From the NCBI GenBank assembly GCA_038380795.1, contig CM076264.1, positions 7,690,001 through 7,754,000 of the forward strand: a stretch of DNA of 64,000 nt. The letters run 5' to 3'. Shown here one piece after another: positions 1 to 11,297 of this stretch. Position 1 is the first letter of the stretch. Each line of letters opens with the position of its first letter. Source of the DNA: Pyrocephalus nanus. Lineage: Eukaryota; Chordata; Aves; Passeriformes; Tyrannidae. A model generated the notes under the pieces. It worked only from the letters and a program-made list of their open reading frames with translations. It did no database searches and was not told where the DNA came from. A program made the position numbers and the translations under genes.

Positions 1-3000
1 AAGCAGCAGGGATCTGGTAACAATGACTGTATGCAGTCTAAATTACACAGATCTTTAACTGGGGACCTGATACACTATAAATGCACATGCACATTTATGC
101 TTAAATACACAAATAGAAAAATGAAAGGGAGAGGTAATGTTATATTGTGGAAAAAAATAAGAATTAATGAACCACAAAGCAATGTTCTTTACAACAGTAC
201 TTTCTAGACCTCACAAATGTATTTTTAATTCCTTACATTTCCAACCTTTAAAGCTTTGCAAAACGGCTTAACAGTTTAAATAGTAGATATTACAGCTCTT
301 GCTGCTTTGCTTTTCCACGCTTAATGTTTGTAATGGTACTCCTCCCAGAGAAAAAGTAATACTCAAAAGTAGAAGTTCTCAAGAAAAAGACTTCTTACAG
401 ACAAAGAGTTCTGGTAATAAGAAATTCCAGGTGTAGTTTTAAATTCTTCACCTACAGCTCTAATAGCACCATCTCGGCCAGTACTAAATGTTGTTTGTTT
501 GAAACTAAAAATACCACTTCAGGTGACAAGCACCTGGTCTCCCCTTCTCTGCCAAAGGCAACACGGCAGTGGCTGTGAAAAATAAGGCTCTGTATTACCA
601 TATAGTACCTGAAGATCAAAATGTTCTGATGCCTTCTTGGGGAAAAAAAAAATGGAAGCATTCGATTAATCTTTGCGTATCTTTACTGTTCTATATCTTG
701 AGCAGTTCAGAAATAGAATTGGTGCACACATGTATGAATTTTACACACATATAGCCCCACATATGTGTATATACATACACACATGAACAGGCACACATTT
801 CTGAAGAAAGTTAAAGTAAATTCCAAAGCATAATAGTCACCTCTAGAGACTGGTCTATTGCAACACCCAAAATAAAAAATTGCAATGCTATTGCAAACCT
901 GCTCAAGATATCTGGCTTTACTCTGAAAGAAGCTTCAATAGAATATGCATTTTACTCAGCTGCCCCCCAAAAATAGCATTTAAGTTTTCCCAAGTACAGT
1001 TGAACTGAAAAGCACATTATGTAATTTTTACTGCAAAAACCCAGTAATGCTGTTTGATCACTCAGTTTCTGTCGACCCCACAGCTCCCACTATATACAGA
1101 TCACAGGGAACACAGTGGGGGATTCTGTCAGCTTCTTCTGAAGTGTTGTGGGCTCAGGCTGAAGTGCCTGAGACTTTCTTTTCCTGAAATGTCTCAATTG
1201 CACCAAGTTCTACCAGCCACAAACACGTACATGCTTCCCTGAGGCCACGTGCAGCCTGTGCATCCTTTATCTGTGTGAAGATTAGGCCCTTAAATAAGTC
1301 AGAATAAACTCCATGTCAAATCAGAGAGGAGCAAATTTTGTTGAGAATAAAACCAAGGCAGTCTTACAAAACTCTTATCTTGATCCAATCTTATTTTCCA
1401 TTTATGATAACAATATAGAACAGGTAGCTTGGAGCTCTTTATCTTTTCACTGATTATACCATTCTGTATTCTGTAAGTACTTTCTTGTCCTCAGTTATAA
1501 ATGAGCTATAACAGAATTTTAATAAAATTCAGAAAACATTTTCTGATTCATGTTTGCTGTTAAACACAAGTAAAATGAAATTTATTATTTCAGTTGGGAT
1601 AATACATATAATGCTGATAATGATATATCACCTCAGATATTAACTTCTAATCAGATGTTACTCAAATATGTTTCAGCTTGTAAACACTTAAGTATTTTGT
1701 TGGGCTGTGCTCTGGTTTTTTACTACACAACAGAAATTATAATTGAATGACTAGATTTTCTGTACTGTAACATGTTTTGTTAAATTCATTCAACCAAGGA
1801 ACTGCAAGTTCAAAAAATTAGTTATTTCGTATCAAAGAGTACACCAGTGTATATGTTGAATAGTTTCCACATGATATGGAAGAAAATAGAGGTTTCATTT
1901 TTGCAAGCTTTTCTTCTTGCAAGAATTTCCTCCTGTTTCCTTTGTAGCTTATGCAGGCTATTGAATCAGACTGCCTTGGGCATCAGGTACCTGGAAATAT
2001 GCTCATTTACAGAGCATTACTTGTATGAAATATTTAGGCATATAATGTACAGATATGACTTGTTCTGGTTTGATAATTCTGTATACAGATTGCATTTAAT
2101 TGCATACACCATTAATAAAATAATTATTTCACTTTTTATTAGATAAATTTCTATCCCATAAACCTTTATTTAATCCTTCTTTCTGAATTTTGGCCACAGT
2201 CCTGCAAATTTACTCTTGCTATATGAACATACTGTCATTGTCTACCTTGTCCCTTGGAGGGATAACTTGTGGATCAGTTATTTGACAAGTGCTGGGAGAA
2301 AGCCATTTCTTCTCTGTTTGCCCAGCTGTTCCAAGCAGTGAGAATAAAGGGACTCTATAAACCATTTTACCTTCCTTATAGTCCACAGAGATCAATAGAT
2401 ACTGTTCCTTTTTCTCAATCCCTCAGTCCCATATCTAGGTGATGCTTTTTCTCCAAAGTTCAAAGGTTTCAGACAGAACTAAAAGATATCATGGCTTTTT
2501 GAGCACCAAATCTTAGCCACCTTCTTGGTTCCCAAAGATCGTTTGTAGCAACTCTAAAGAGAAGACCAACATTTAGAACATGAAACAAATTCAGTGTGGG
2601 TAAAATTGCCAGGAAAAAATGGACACATTCAGTATTCTGTTATACAGCAGAAGGAAAGCTGTTTTTCTCAGTGAGTGTCCACAGAACTCAGCTGGGGACA
2701 ATGAGATGCAATATTTTAGATTTGCTCTTGAGAATCTTGAGAATTTGCTAAATCTGTGTTCAAATGTTTTTCTCTTTGTAAATGTCACAGCTCACTGTTA
2801 TTAAATGTTTATCTATTGTAAAGTTACACTGAAACAAAAGGCATATTTAAAATTTTGTCCTTTTATTTGTGGAGAAAAATCCTAAGCAACTAAGTCACAG
2901 AAACCTTCTCTCAGTTCTTGTCCTTGCTAAATACTGACAATGCCACTGCTATGGCTAAGGGTGAAAGATGCATTATAGCAACATCAAACAAGCTGTTTGA

Positions 3001-3864
3001 GTATTGAGATTGTTTTCTTTTCTTGCTGGAGTTTTAAGAGAAAGCAAAAACAAAAAAAAGAAATTACATTGATCAGAATGAGATGGAGAGCTTATCATGT
3101 ACATTCTGAACCAGGACAAAGGATAATTTGCTTCAAGCCATTTATATACCTTGAAATAAGCTAGCTACATGAAAATGCAAGGACTTTAAAAATAGCTAAG
3201 AACTTCCATTTCACACTGTTCTACAATAGGAAGCGATAACTTCACATATTGTCAGAGTCCATTCATAGTCAGTTAAAGAATTTTAAAATATCCCTCTATC
3301 TGATGTGATGCAAAAGCCTGGAAACTTCTGCAATAGGCTTAGATAGAACACAGAACTTCCAATACTGTCTTCTCTGTGAGGCAGCAGGAACACTGGGCAG
3401 TGAAAAATCAAAAAGCAAGTCACGACATCAGTTCTTTGGCCCACATTCTCCCTGTGTGTTCCCAGTGCACCTCTTCACACGTCCAAAACTTTCATTACCA
3501 GTATTTCCAGCATATTTGCTAGAAATATAAAACCCCAAATATGTTAAAGAACTGTGATTCCTAAATGGTAATATTTTATCTTTAAGACAAGAATTAATCC
3601 CTCCCAGATTGTAAACAGTCTGTCAATGAGCAGAGAATATAGAAACGTTTTTTACCATTTAAACTACATGGTGACTCTCAGTGTATCATCTCACAGAACT
3701 CAAAGATAAATAAGTTTCTTTGTACAGCCCTAGAGAGACTCACAGCTTTATTTGGTTGCACAGGAATAACTGGAGAAATGAAGCATTCACTTAGTTTCAT
3801 TTAGATTTAAACCCTGGGCAACTGAGTTTTAAGGGAAGAAAAAAACGAGACAATTTGCACTTAC
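1..3864. other. AT-rich non-coding sequence, no gene seen
   Basis: Plain AT-rich DNA with frequent stops in all frames. The longest open stretch, 99 codons at 1847-2146 on the plus strand, is AT-driven (rich in Ile, Leu, Phe and Tyr) and shows no domain or splice context. Short CA/TA-rich patches occur near 745-790. No interspersed repeat, RNA gene or regulatory site was recognised here. Confidence 0.6.
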
Positions 3865-3925
3865 CTCTTGCAAAAACAGTGGGACTAGGAGGGCTTGGCA
3901 ACTGAATTGTTGGCAGTTCAGAGCC
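3865..3925 (-). other. Candidate 61 bp coding exon (unidentified)
   Basis: Read on the minus strand, this segment follows a pyrimidine-bearing acceptor (GCCCTGTCACAG) and ends at a perfect donor, AAGAG|GTAAGT. It is open in the frame that starts at the acceptor and encodes GSELPTIQLPSPPSPTVFAR plus one extra base (phase 0 to 1). The Pro/Ser-rich, low-Lys/Ile composition is unlike the translation of the surrounding AT-rich DNA. I recognise no family. It could equally be chance: strong donors occur randomly several times in 64 kb. Phase 0 at its start is compatible with the candidate exon at 11223-11297 upstream on the same strand. Confidence 0.25.
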
Positions 3926-6572
3926 CTGTGACAGGGCAAAGCTTGACCATAAAAATAAAGGTTCCTTGCCCTGATGACCGAACTCCTTTCTTTGCAGAGG
4001 TGGCATCTTAGGACCTCAGAATCTCAAACCTCCACCCTTCCAGGACTCATTATGAGATGCTCCTTTTTATATTTCTCCCTGTTGAGTACCAAAAACCTTC
4101 TAAAGTCACAGGCAGCAGGGGCTCAGCAAGGAAGACCTGGGCAGGACCAGCTGGTGCAGACTTAGCACTGCAATGAATGGGAACACCTTTATGGAACAGG
4201 AGATGCAGGGAAGCAGCACAGGACCATGGCTCCTGCTGGGCACAGTGGAGCTGCTGTGGGCTAAGGCCACAAAACTGCTTTGGGAAATGCTTCTTCATGA
4301 AACCAAGGCTGGGGATTAACCCACCTTCTCCTGAGAGAATATACCTCTTTGCAGCCAAAACCTTTCTTGAGGGGTCACTGAAAAATTCAGGTTGTTACCT
4401 AATGGTGTTCTTTTGACTGCTGCTGGTCTTTAGTACGTGAATTTGTATAAATATAAGGCCTGTCTGGCTGAAGGGCAGCAGTGATGAAGTCTCCTAACCC
4501 ACGAGTAGAGAAGAAAGACTGAAGAGGTGATTCTGTATAACTTAGTTCAAGAACAATTTGACCTCCCTGAAAGTGAGCATGTTTTAGCATGACTGCTTTC
4601 AAAACAGTCTTACTGGTGTTACTCTTATATCCCCACTTTTTCCATGGAAAACTAAAAAAAAAATAAAAAAATCACTGTACAGTTAGTCAACAAGAAATAC
4701 CTTAAACATTTTTTCTCTGTGAAGTTGACTGTGTTTAGAATGCGTAGCTGAAACAGTTCATATAAATTATGAACTAGATATTGGTTTAAAACAGGTTTTG
4801 TGTAGCGTGTTTTAATAGAAAATAATCAGTGCAGTATATACAGGACTTTTCTATTAAAGAGTGCTGCAGCATAAAAATATTTTATAGTGTATTGTAAAGA
4901 GTTTATGTTTACAATACATTTCCATTAAAGAGATCTGTATTACAGAAGCTGTTTTAAAAACAAACAGTAAACAGTTTTCAGTATAGTATGTGTTTTCATT
5001 AACATTCTTTGCAAAAGGGAAGTATATTTAGAAAAAAAAATCTACTGATTGTTTTGCATAAAAGGTGCATTAGCATAGAAAATTTCAGCAAAAATTATAA
5101 TCTATCTTTTACATAATTTTCTTACTGCATTCTTGGTAGAAGCACACACAACTCAGGTTGTAGGTGAATTGTTGGTTTAGAGAGAAAAATATTCATCATA
5201 ATTGCTGTAAAAGCATTATTTTCTCTCAAAAGAATTTCTGATGATGAAAATACTGGATTAGAGCATTGTGTGCCTTACAGCAGCACCCAGAGGTTCAGCC
5301 CAGATCAAGGCAAGGCGGTACATCAACATAAGGTTTCTTCCCTGAAGGATTTCACTATTTTTAAGGAAAAAAGGAAAAAAGGAGATGGGAGGGGGAAGAG
5401 GGAAGTGGATTATCTGAGATGATAGGCTTTATTTAAGGCTGTATCCACATCCTTACCACAAGAGGGAAGAGAAGCCAGATTGCCACACTTTGAATGAAGG
5501 CCTAGTAGAGAATATTTGGTATATAAAGTCTTGACTGCCTTATTCTCTGCTTGGTTTGTTTTTCCCTGGTACTGGCAACTGCCATATCACAATCTTCTGC
5601 CCTTTTATGGATCCCAGAACAAAGATCACAGATTTACAGAGCCAACACGGAATGCCTTCAAAGGGACTGCAAGTCCATTTTTGCACCTACAGATCAATGA
5701 AATGCAATAATTTTTGTAAATATCTAATTGTGTTTGAACTGCACTTATTTTTCCACCATGTAAACTGAGGTTAAGGTTTGGGAGTTTTTTATTCTAGCTC
5801 ACAAGACCACGAGAGTCTTTTCTGAAGCATTCATGATTTCAAATCTAATACATTTGCCAGACATAGCTATTTTGTAGGTGGTTTTATAACTGTTTTCTCA
5901 CTGCACTAAAAAATGCATAGATGAATTGTAACACTGCAAGGTTCAGGAATTGATTCAGAGCTCATTTACACTTTTATAAATCAAAGAGTTCCATTCAAGT
6001 CATTTTGCTATAATGATTATAAGCCATCAGGAATTAATGCAAAAATCTAATACTTTTACCAAGAATGTGAAAAATATTTTCCAATTTGCATTTTGTTATT
6101 GCATTATGATATTTACATGCTAAAGAGTGCATATTGTATATAGCATTAATACCTTTAAATCAATTTAATATTCAGTGCAACTACCTTAATGTAATATTAC
6201 GGTTAAGAATTTAAATACATAAATGCCAAGAAATTTTAAAACATTTTGCCACAGCAAACATAACTCAGTCACATATAAATTATAATGTAACCCGAGTATT
6301 AAAAATATGAAAAATAATTAATTACAAGAGCCTTTTCGGAAGAAACAACATCTCTTCACTGATTGTTCCAGTGACTTATAAGTATTTTGCTCTTCAGTAG
6401 CCACTCAGAGCCAAGCAATCTCAAATGAGTCCTGCTTCATCCAGGTCTTGTACAACTCCTACAGCCTGCTCAGAACCATTTCTGACTGTTCATTTGTGAG
6501 TGTAAGCCAAGTTATGCTGGGTAACACTAAGGTTTCGACGAGGAATATACAACTGGTTTTAACTGGTCCTCA
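3926..6572. other. Non-coding; slightly GC-richer block, then AT-rich
   Basis: From about 4090 to 4340 the sequence is richer in GC and open in overlapping frames on both strands (102 codons minus, 79 codons plus), but neither translation resembles a known protein. The rest is AT-rich. It includes a short perfect inverted repeat at 4888-4918 and G/A-rich DNA near 5365-5410. No recognised gene. Confidence 0.5.
4888..4918. repeat. Short inverted repeat (hairpin), 11 bp arms
   Basis: TGTATTGTAAA is followed after a 9-base spacer by its exact reverse complement TTTACAATACA. The arms are AT-rich, so this may be a chance hairpin. It is too short to be a typical microRNA precursor by itself. Confidence 0.5.
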
Positions 6573-6696
6573 CAAAAGGACAAGTTGGATGAGGTTTTGA
6601 GCAACCTGGTCTAGTGAACATGTCCCTGGCCATGGCAAGTGGTTGGAACTAAATGGTCTTTAAGGTTTCTTCCAACACAAACCATTCTATGATTAC
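6573..6696 (+). mobile_element. CR1 LINE 3' end fragment, plus orientation
   Basis: The segment has the order seen in avian CR1 tails: AAGTTGGATGAGG, then GAGCAACCTGGTCTAGTG, then GTCCCTGGCCATGGCA, then GGTTGGAACTAAATGG, and it finishes in CCATTCTATGATTA. CR1 is the dominant non-LTR retrotransposon of birds. It inserts as 5'-truncated copies and ends in an 8-base ATTCTATG-type repeat rather than poly-A. This copy is about 124 bp, non-coding and diverged by scattered substitutions. Confidence 0.9.
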
Positions 6697-7310
6697 TTTT
6701 GATTAATTTTCTTGGTCTCTTCCTCAGTCATTCCCTACCCCAAGTGTTGAGCTATTTCAGAAGCCAGGCACTGGATGGTATCTGCAGTTCTGCTGCTCTC
6801 AGAACCACTTCTAGGGTTGATCATTTTGGAGGCACAAAGTCATAATTGTTCTCAGAAATGGACATGGGACTAATAGTAACATTGAAGACCACTTCCTTTG
6901 GCTATTACTACCTTTCATTAAGATTTTCCTGCCAATTATTTTTGCCCAGTATTAGTTTTAGCCAGCACAGAAATTTTTCTGTGGTGTCCTCTATTTCTAT
7001 TCAGCATTTGGAATGAGAGAGCTTCCTTCTACTCTAGTACCGAATAAAAGAAGCCATGATTAGTAATTTGAAAGTGAAACCCATCAACCCTAAAGGTCCA
7101 TTCATGCTCCAAAATGTTTTATTCCTCCTTCAGTTCTTCATTTATAGATGGTGGTGAAAGTCAGACCAAAGAGAATGACATACAGAGAAAGAAAGTTGCA
7201 CTAACATTTCAGAGATGCCTGTCAGTGTTCATATATATATATAAATATGTGTGTATATATTCATGTATCAAAACTGTGATCCATTCTGCAAGCTTTCACA
7301 TTCAAATTTA
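6697..7310. other. Non-coding spacer with a TA/TG microsatellite
   Basis: AT-rich DNA between two CR1 fragments. A short alternating tract of TA and TG dinucleotides lies at about 7230-7260. Nothing else was recognised. Confidence 0.5.
7230..7260. repeat. TA/TG dinucleotide microsatellite
   Basis: Alternating ATATATATATAT followed by AAATATGTGTGTATATAT. It is an imperfect short tandem repeat. Confidence 0.7.
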
Positions 7311-7494
7311 GAATCATAGAATATCCTGGGTTGGAAAGGACCCATAAAAGTCATCAAAGTCCAGCTCCTGACCCTACACAAGATAGCACCACAAATCACA
7401 CCATATGCCTGAGAGCACTGTCCAAAACACTTCTTGAACTCTGGCACACTCGGTTCTGTGACCACTTGTCATGTCCAAATGTGGTCACTTCCCC
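7311..7494 (-). mobile_element. CR1 LINE 3' end fragment, minus orientation
   Basis: Starts with AATCATAGAATATCCTGGG and TTGGAAAGGACCCA, the reverse complement of an avian CR1 tail. It continues with CCAGCTCCTGACCCTACACA, GCCTGAGAGCACTGTCC and CACTTCTTGAACTCTGGCA. The order matches the 3' untranslated part of CR1. Near the inner end GTGACCACTT and TGGTCACTTCCCC sit apart, suggesting a small insertion or duplication where the family usually reads straight through. It carries no reverse-transcriptase sequence. Confidence 0.93.
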
Positions 7495-8506
7495 AAATAA
7501 TTAGTAAGGAAATAAAGAATAATGAAGCTCATACACAGAAATGAAAAACAAAACAAAACAAAACAAAACAAACAAAACCAAACAAACAAACACCAAAAAA
7601 AACCACAACACAGAAATGAGTATATGGTATAAGAAATGATTGGTGGCTACCCCTCACCCTCCAAAGTAGTATGGAGTAGCTTTTTATTGATCAATTGCAC
7701 TCCCAAGAATAATGATATCACAGGAGCTGTGAGGAAAATAGGATTTTACAAGACCTGTAAATATAATATATGTGGAAGTGCATACAACACCTATCAAAAT
7801 CTGTTTGGCTGTTGCTCTTGAGCACTCATGGGAAACATTTAGAATAGGTTACAAGAGCATTTGTACTTCTGCAGGGGTAAGAAAAATAATGTCCAGATAT
7901 TAAAGACTTCTTCCAGCTTTAACTATGAATCTGACAGCTGTGTCAAGAGGAAGCAGAACAGTAAGAAACTTTTATAATGAAATATTTGATAGATTCACTG
8001 GAGCTATGCAAAAGAAAAAAAAAGCCTAAAAACAAGTGGAGGTTTTTATTAGTATCTAGCTAAAATATAAGCCAGGAGACGCTGTCATGTATACCTGAGT
8101 TTTGTGGTGATAAAAAACAAAAAACACATAGCAGTTAAGAATCAAGCTATAGACTGTGAAGTAAAGATAAAGGAGGGCCAGTTAAATACCTGCTATTTAA
8201 TTAGGTTTATCTTCATAAACAGTTATGCATAAATTATTATAGGAAATACTGTATGCTTGCAAAACAGGAAAACAACCTGCATATATAAAATTCTATGACA
8301 CATACTACAGCTTATTGCCATACTCACAAACCTGTAGAGTTAGCACAAGTAAGACAACTAAGAGTAGATAGATGTTACTTCTATAGGTAATTATCATCTT
8401 TAACTGAAGCCTCAGACATCTTGCTAATGGTTCTATATTTTATAATTAGCATGTACATTTAATTTTTTACCCCCTATCACTGGTAGCATGCCTCTTTCTA
8501 CTTATC
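7495..8506. other. Non-coding, AT-rich, with a CAAAA-type repeat
   Basis: Contains the A/C simple repeat at 7544-7610. The remainder is AT-rich sequence without recognisable genes. Confidence 0.5.
7544..7610. repeat. CAAAA/CAAA simple repeat
   Basis: Repeated ACAAAACAAAACAAAAC units that grade into CAAACAAACAAAC and an A-rich end. A low-complexity tract lying shortly after the CR1 copy at 7311-7494. Confidence 0.85.
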
Positions 8507-8580
8507 CACAGAATCACAGAATTTGCCAAGTTGGAAGGGACTCTCTATGACAGAGACCATTGAGTCCAACTCAATCTGGC
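8507..8580 (-). mobile_element. CR1 LINE 3' end fragment, minus orientation, very short
   Basis: CACAGAATCACAGAATTTGCC, AAGTTGGAAGGGACTCT and CATTGAGTCCAACTC form the terminal 70 or so bases of a CR1 copy in reverse orientation. It stops abruptly and is followed within about 10 bases by another CR1 piece in the opposite direction. Confidence 0.85.
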
Positions 8581-8590
8581 AGGCTTCGAT

Positions 8591-8870
8591 CTCTTTTCTC
8601 TGATGACCAGTGATAGGAACCATGGGAATGGCATGAAGCTGTGTCAGGGGAGGTTTAGGTTGCATATTAATAAACAGTTCTTCCCCCTAGAGGGTGGTTG
8701 GGCACTGGAACAGGCTCCCCAGAGAAGTGGCCACAGCACCAAGCCTGACAGGGCTCAAGAAGCGTTTGGACAGTGCTCTCAGGCACATGGTGTGGCTCTT
8801 GGGGATGGTCCTGTGCAAGGCCAGGAATTGGGCTCGATGATCCTTGCCATAGAGGGTCTTCTCTACTTTT
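8591..8870 (+). mobile_element. CR1 LINE 3' end fragment, plus orientation
   Basis: Good match to the avian CR1 tail in order: TGATGACCAGTGATAGGA, GGAATGGCATGAAGCTGTGT, CAGGGGAGGTTTAGGTTG, GAGGGTGGTTGGGCACTGGA, ACAGGCTCCCCAGAGAAGTG, AGCGTTTGGACAGTGCTCTC, AGGCACATGGTG and GGGCTCGATGATCCTTG. The expected final ATTCTATG repeats are eroded. The 98-codon open frame across it is an accident of the untranslated region, not a gene. It lies tail-out next to the inverted fragment at 8507-8580. Confidence 0.94.
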
Positions 8871-10247
8871 ATAGAAGTGTTTTATCATCCTGGTCATAGA
8901 CATAAGTCTATATATGTAGTCTATATACATATTTAAGTAAATGTCTTAAAGATTAAAGAACAAAGTGAAATTGAGACAATAGCCACCAACTTAAAGGAAT
9001 AAGTTGGCAGAGTCATTTTTGCAGTTCTTCCTTTACACATCACATGGAGAGCACCTCTTCCTCAAACAGCTTCCATTTCCTCTTGACCATTGTTGGAAGA
9101 AAGCTGTTTACAGTTGTAATCCAGAGCCCAGGGAAGACTGCAGCCATGCCTATCCTATTCAAGGGGAGGACATGACTATCTTACTCAAGGGAATAGAGAG
9201 GCTGACTCTTTGAGAGAATGTAATATTTGTACCAAAATCTTTGCCAATATTTTACGTTGATTCTAAAGGTTATGAGTAATATGCCTTGAGGAGAATAAGT
9301 GACATACAACCAACTTTAGTGATCATACAAGCACTTATCTTGTGGTGTCATTCTCTAGGTCAGCCACATTCTGAAAGGCAACTGATTGTATGTATTTTAG
9401 TACACACCTGAAAATATTTTTAGAGCTCCTGCAGCTTCAAAGAGTTATTATAGTATTTCTAAAAGACGTTTCTTTTACCTTGGAAAGGCTTTAGACAACA
9501 GGGAATTCCTTTAGGGAGATTCAAGAATTAATTAGAATTACTCTATGAATAGGAATTTTATATAACAAAACCCAGCAGAATAGAAACGTAATGCCCCAGA
9601 AGCAGAAGGCACATACTCAAAGTATTATAGGAGTCCTTGTTGGCATAATTTCTAGGTAAAATCTCAGCCATTAAAAGGTCCTTTTTTATAATTATCATTT
9701 TAGAAACATATGGCAAATGCTTATATTAACGTTTGAAAGTTCGTACTTGAAAATTATGCTCTTTTTAAACCACCTAATTCTTAAAATTGACTTGACTTAG
9801 ACAAGTGAATTCTTAAAATCTTAAGATAAAACTAAAAAAAATAAAATATTGATTTACTTTTTTGCTCACACATGTAGTCAAATAAGCTTTTTAATCTTGT
9901 CTTTTTATACTGTTTTAAGCATTGCCATATTTCTTTTTTTATTTTTTAAGCATCTATCATGTTCACTCTACACATTCAGTGGTCTATTGCAATTTTTCTC
10001 CGATTTAAAGGATACCTGTTTTTCTTTTGCTGCATAAGTTTGTGTCTACTGAGGATATCTGTGTTGAGAGACAAAAGTCATCATGAATGTCATAATATGA
10101 CCTCTAGTCATCATTAGAGTTGAGAAGATCTATTCTCTTTATTTCAACTGGAATAAGGAGATATCCAGATATATAGGAACCAGTTTAGGCACACTAATCA
10201 TTATTACTTTTTGAAAGTGTCTTAATATATCAGTGCTCTTCCTGCAG
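8871..10247. other. AT-rich non-coding sequence
   Basis: No interspersed repeat or credible coding region recognised. Open frames of 60-70 codons at 9004-9213 and 9849-10037 have no domain features and are AT-driven. Confidence 0.5.
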
Positions 10248-10355
10248 GGAAAAGTCAACAGGCCAGGGCTGGGAATCACAGACGCCAAAGAGCCTTGGCA
10301 GTTTGCACCTATTAAGGATCTACTTCCTACTGCAACACTTAAACCAGGACTCTAG
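10248..10355 (+). other. Candidate terminal coding exon (35 codons and stop)
   Basis: A pyrimidine-rich acceptor, GCTCTTCCTGCAG, is followed immediately by 35 sense codons and TAG, in phase with the acceptor. The peptide begins GKVNRPGLGITDAKE, continues PWQFAPIKDLLP and ends TATLKPGL. The composition looks like a protein rather than AT-rich noise. No AATAAA follows closely and no upstream exon was found, so it may be chance. I recognise no family. Confidence 0.18.
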
Positions 10356-10422
10356 GTAGCCAATTTTGGTTGTTTGCTTTTTAAAAAATAATCAGTGACT
10401 GTCCAGAACCTTGCAATAATCC

Positions 10423-10445
10423 CAACACACACACACAGACACACA
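10423..10445. repeat. Short CA repeat
   Basis: CAACACACACACACAGACACACA, an imperfect CA microsatellite broken by one GA step. Confidence 0.8.
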
Positions 10446-10502
10446 TGAGGCTGCAGCTGTGAGAATAACTTTACACCAGAAATAATATCCAGTTTTCCCA
10501 GG

Positions 10503-10518
10503 AAAAAAAAAAAAAAAA
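10503..10518. repeat. A16 run
   Basis: Sixteen consecutive A. No retrogene body was recognised upstream. Confidence 0.85.
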
Positions 10519-10872
10519 GATTGAAAATTCAAGCCCCTTGCAACTCATCTGCTTGAAAAAACTTCTGTGTTCACACCCAACCATGTGTACAGTTATTTAC
10601 TGCTGCAGAGAGGTGGAAAAAGCAGAGCTGGCACAAAAGCAGGGGACTTAAAACCAGCTTAACCCAACACACCGCCCCAAGAGTGAACATCTTCTGGAGG
10701 CTCTGTTCTGCACTGCAGGAGGGACAGTGCCTCCTACGCAGCCCAGTGTCCTTTGTCTAATCATTAGGCCTCTTGCTTTCTCATGCATGCAAATTAGTAA
10801 ATTAATAATTTTAAACCGGCTTTGTATAAACTGTGGATTTATATGACTAATGAAGACTTCTGTGTTTTGTTG

Positions 10873-10886
10873 TTTTTTTTTTTTTT
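10873..10886. repeat. T14 run
   Basis: Fourteen consecutive T after TGTTTTGTTG. Confidence 0.85.
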
Positions 10887-11033
10887 ACAAAAGAGGGAAC
10901 ACAGATTGTTTTGCTCAGCTTATGATGCCCATAAATGAGCAATGTAGCAGTTTTTACCACAAAAAACAATTACAGGCTAATGTATCATTTACCGCAAAGC
11001 ACACAGAAAACAAAAGTTACTATGAAAGTTTCC

Positions 11034-11048
11034 TTTTTTTTTTTTTTT
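11034..11048. repeat. T15 run
   Basis: Fifteen consecutive T. Confidence 0.85.
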
Positions 11049-11222
11049 CCTGAAAGGGTCAGATTAGTTGTCAAAGGCCAACTTACTGTTGGTACCCCAC
11101 AAAATCATGTTACAATTCTGTGCTTGTGATTTAATTACACTATGATGATGAGGGCTGGCCACTGAGATAACTGTATGAACAGTCAGACTCCATCATTACT
11201 GCTTACCCAGTTATCAACTCAC

Positions 11223-11297
11223 CTGGTCTTCAGCAGATGAGGAAACTTTTATTATAAATAATGATTTTGTTCCATGATAGAGATGGAGGTGGACATT
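11223..11297 (-). other. Candidate 75 bp coding exon (unidentified)
   Basis: On the minus strand the acceptor GTCTTTGCCTACTCAG precedes 25 sense codons that end exactly at the donor CCAG|GTGAGT, giving a phase 0-0 exon. The peptide starts NVHLHLYHGTKS and ends VSSSAEDQ. Both splice sites are good, and the phase joins correctly to the candidate exon at 3865-3925 downstream on the same strand. No family recognised, and a chance coincidence cannot be excluded. Confidence 0.22.

Larger units (their letters stand above)
10358..11222. other. Non-coding with several mononucleotide runs
   Basis: Holds a CA repeat (10423-10445), an A run (10503-10518) and two T runs (10873-10886 and 11034-11048). No gene recognised. 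Confidence 0.55.

Noticed and set aside
4090..4416. Overlapping 102- and 79-codon frames in a GC-richer patch
   Set aside because: Opposite-strand overlap, no recognisable protein and no good splice pair covering them.
4618..4655. 38 bp minus-strand exon-like segment before GTAAGA
   Set aside because: The acceptor is only a T-rich run ending TAG, the donor lacks a preceding G, and the phase does not fit neighbouring candidates.
5170..5260. Possible microRNA-like foldback (GAGAGAAAA ... TTTTCTCTC)
   Set aside because: Only nine paired bases at the base of the stem; the remainder does not pair continuously.
6399..6495. Plus-strand exon-like segment ending at GTGAGT
   Set aside because: Donor context is poor (ATTT|GTGAGT) and one open frame in about 97 bp is expected often by chance.
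8603..8899. 98-codon plus frame
   Set aside because: It lies inside the untranslated tail of a CR1 element.
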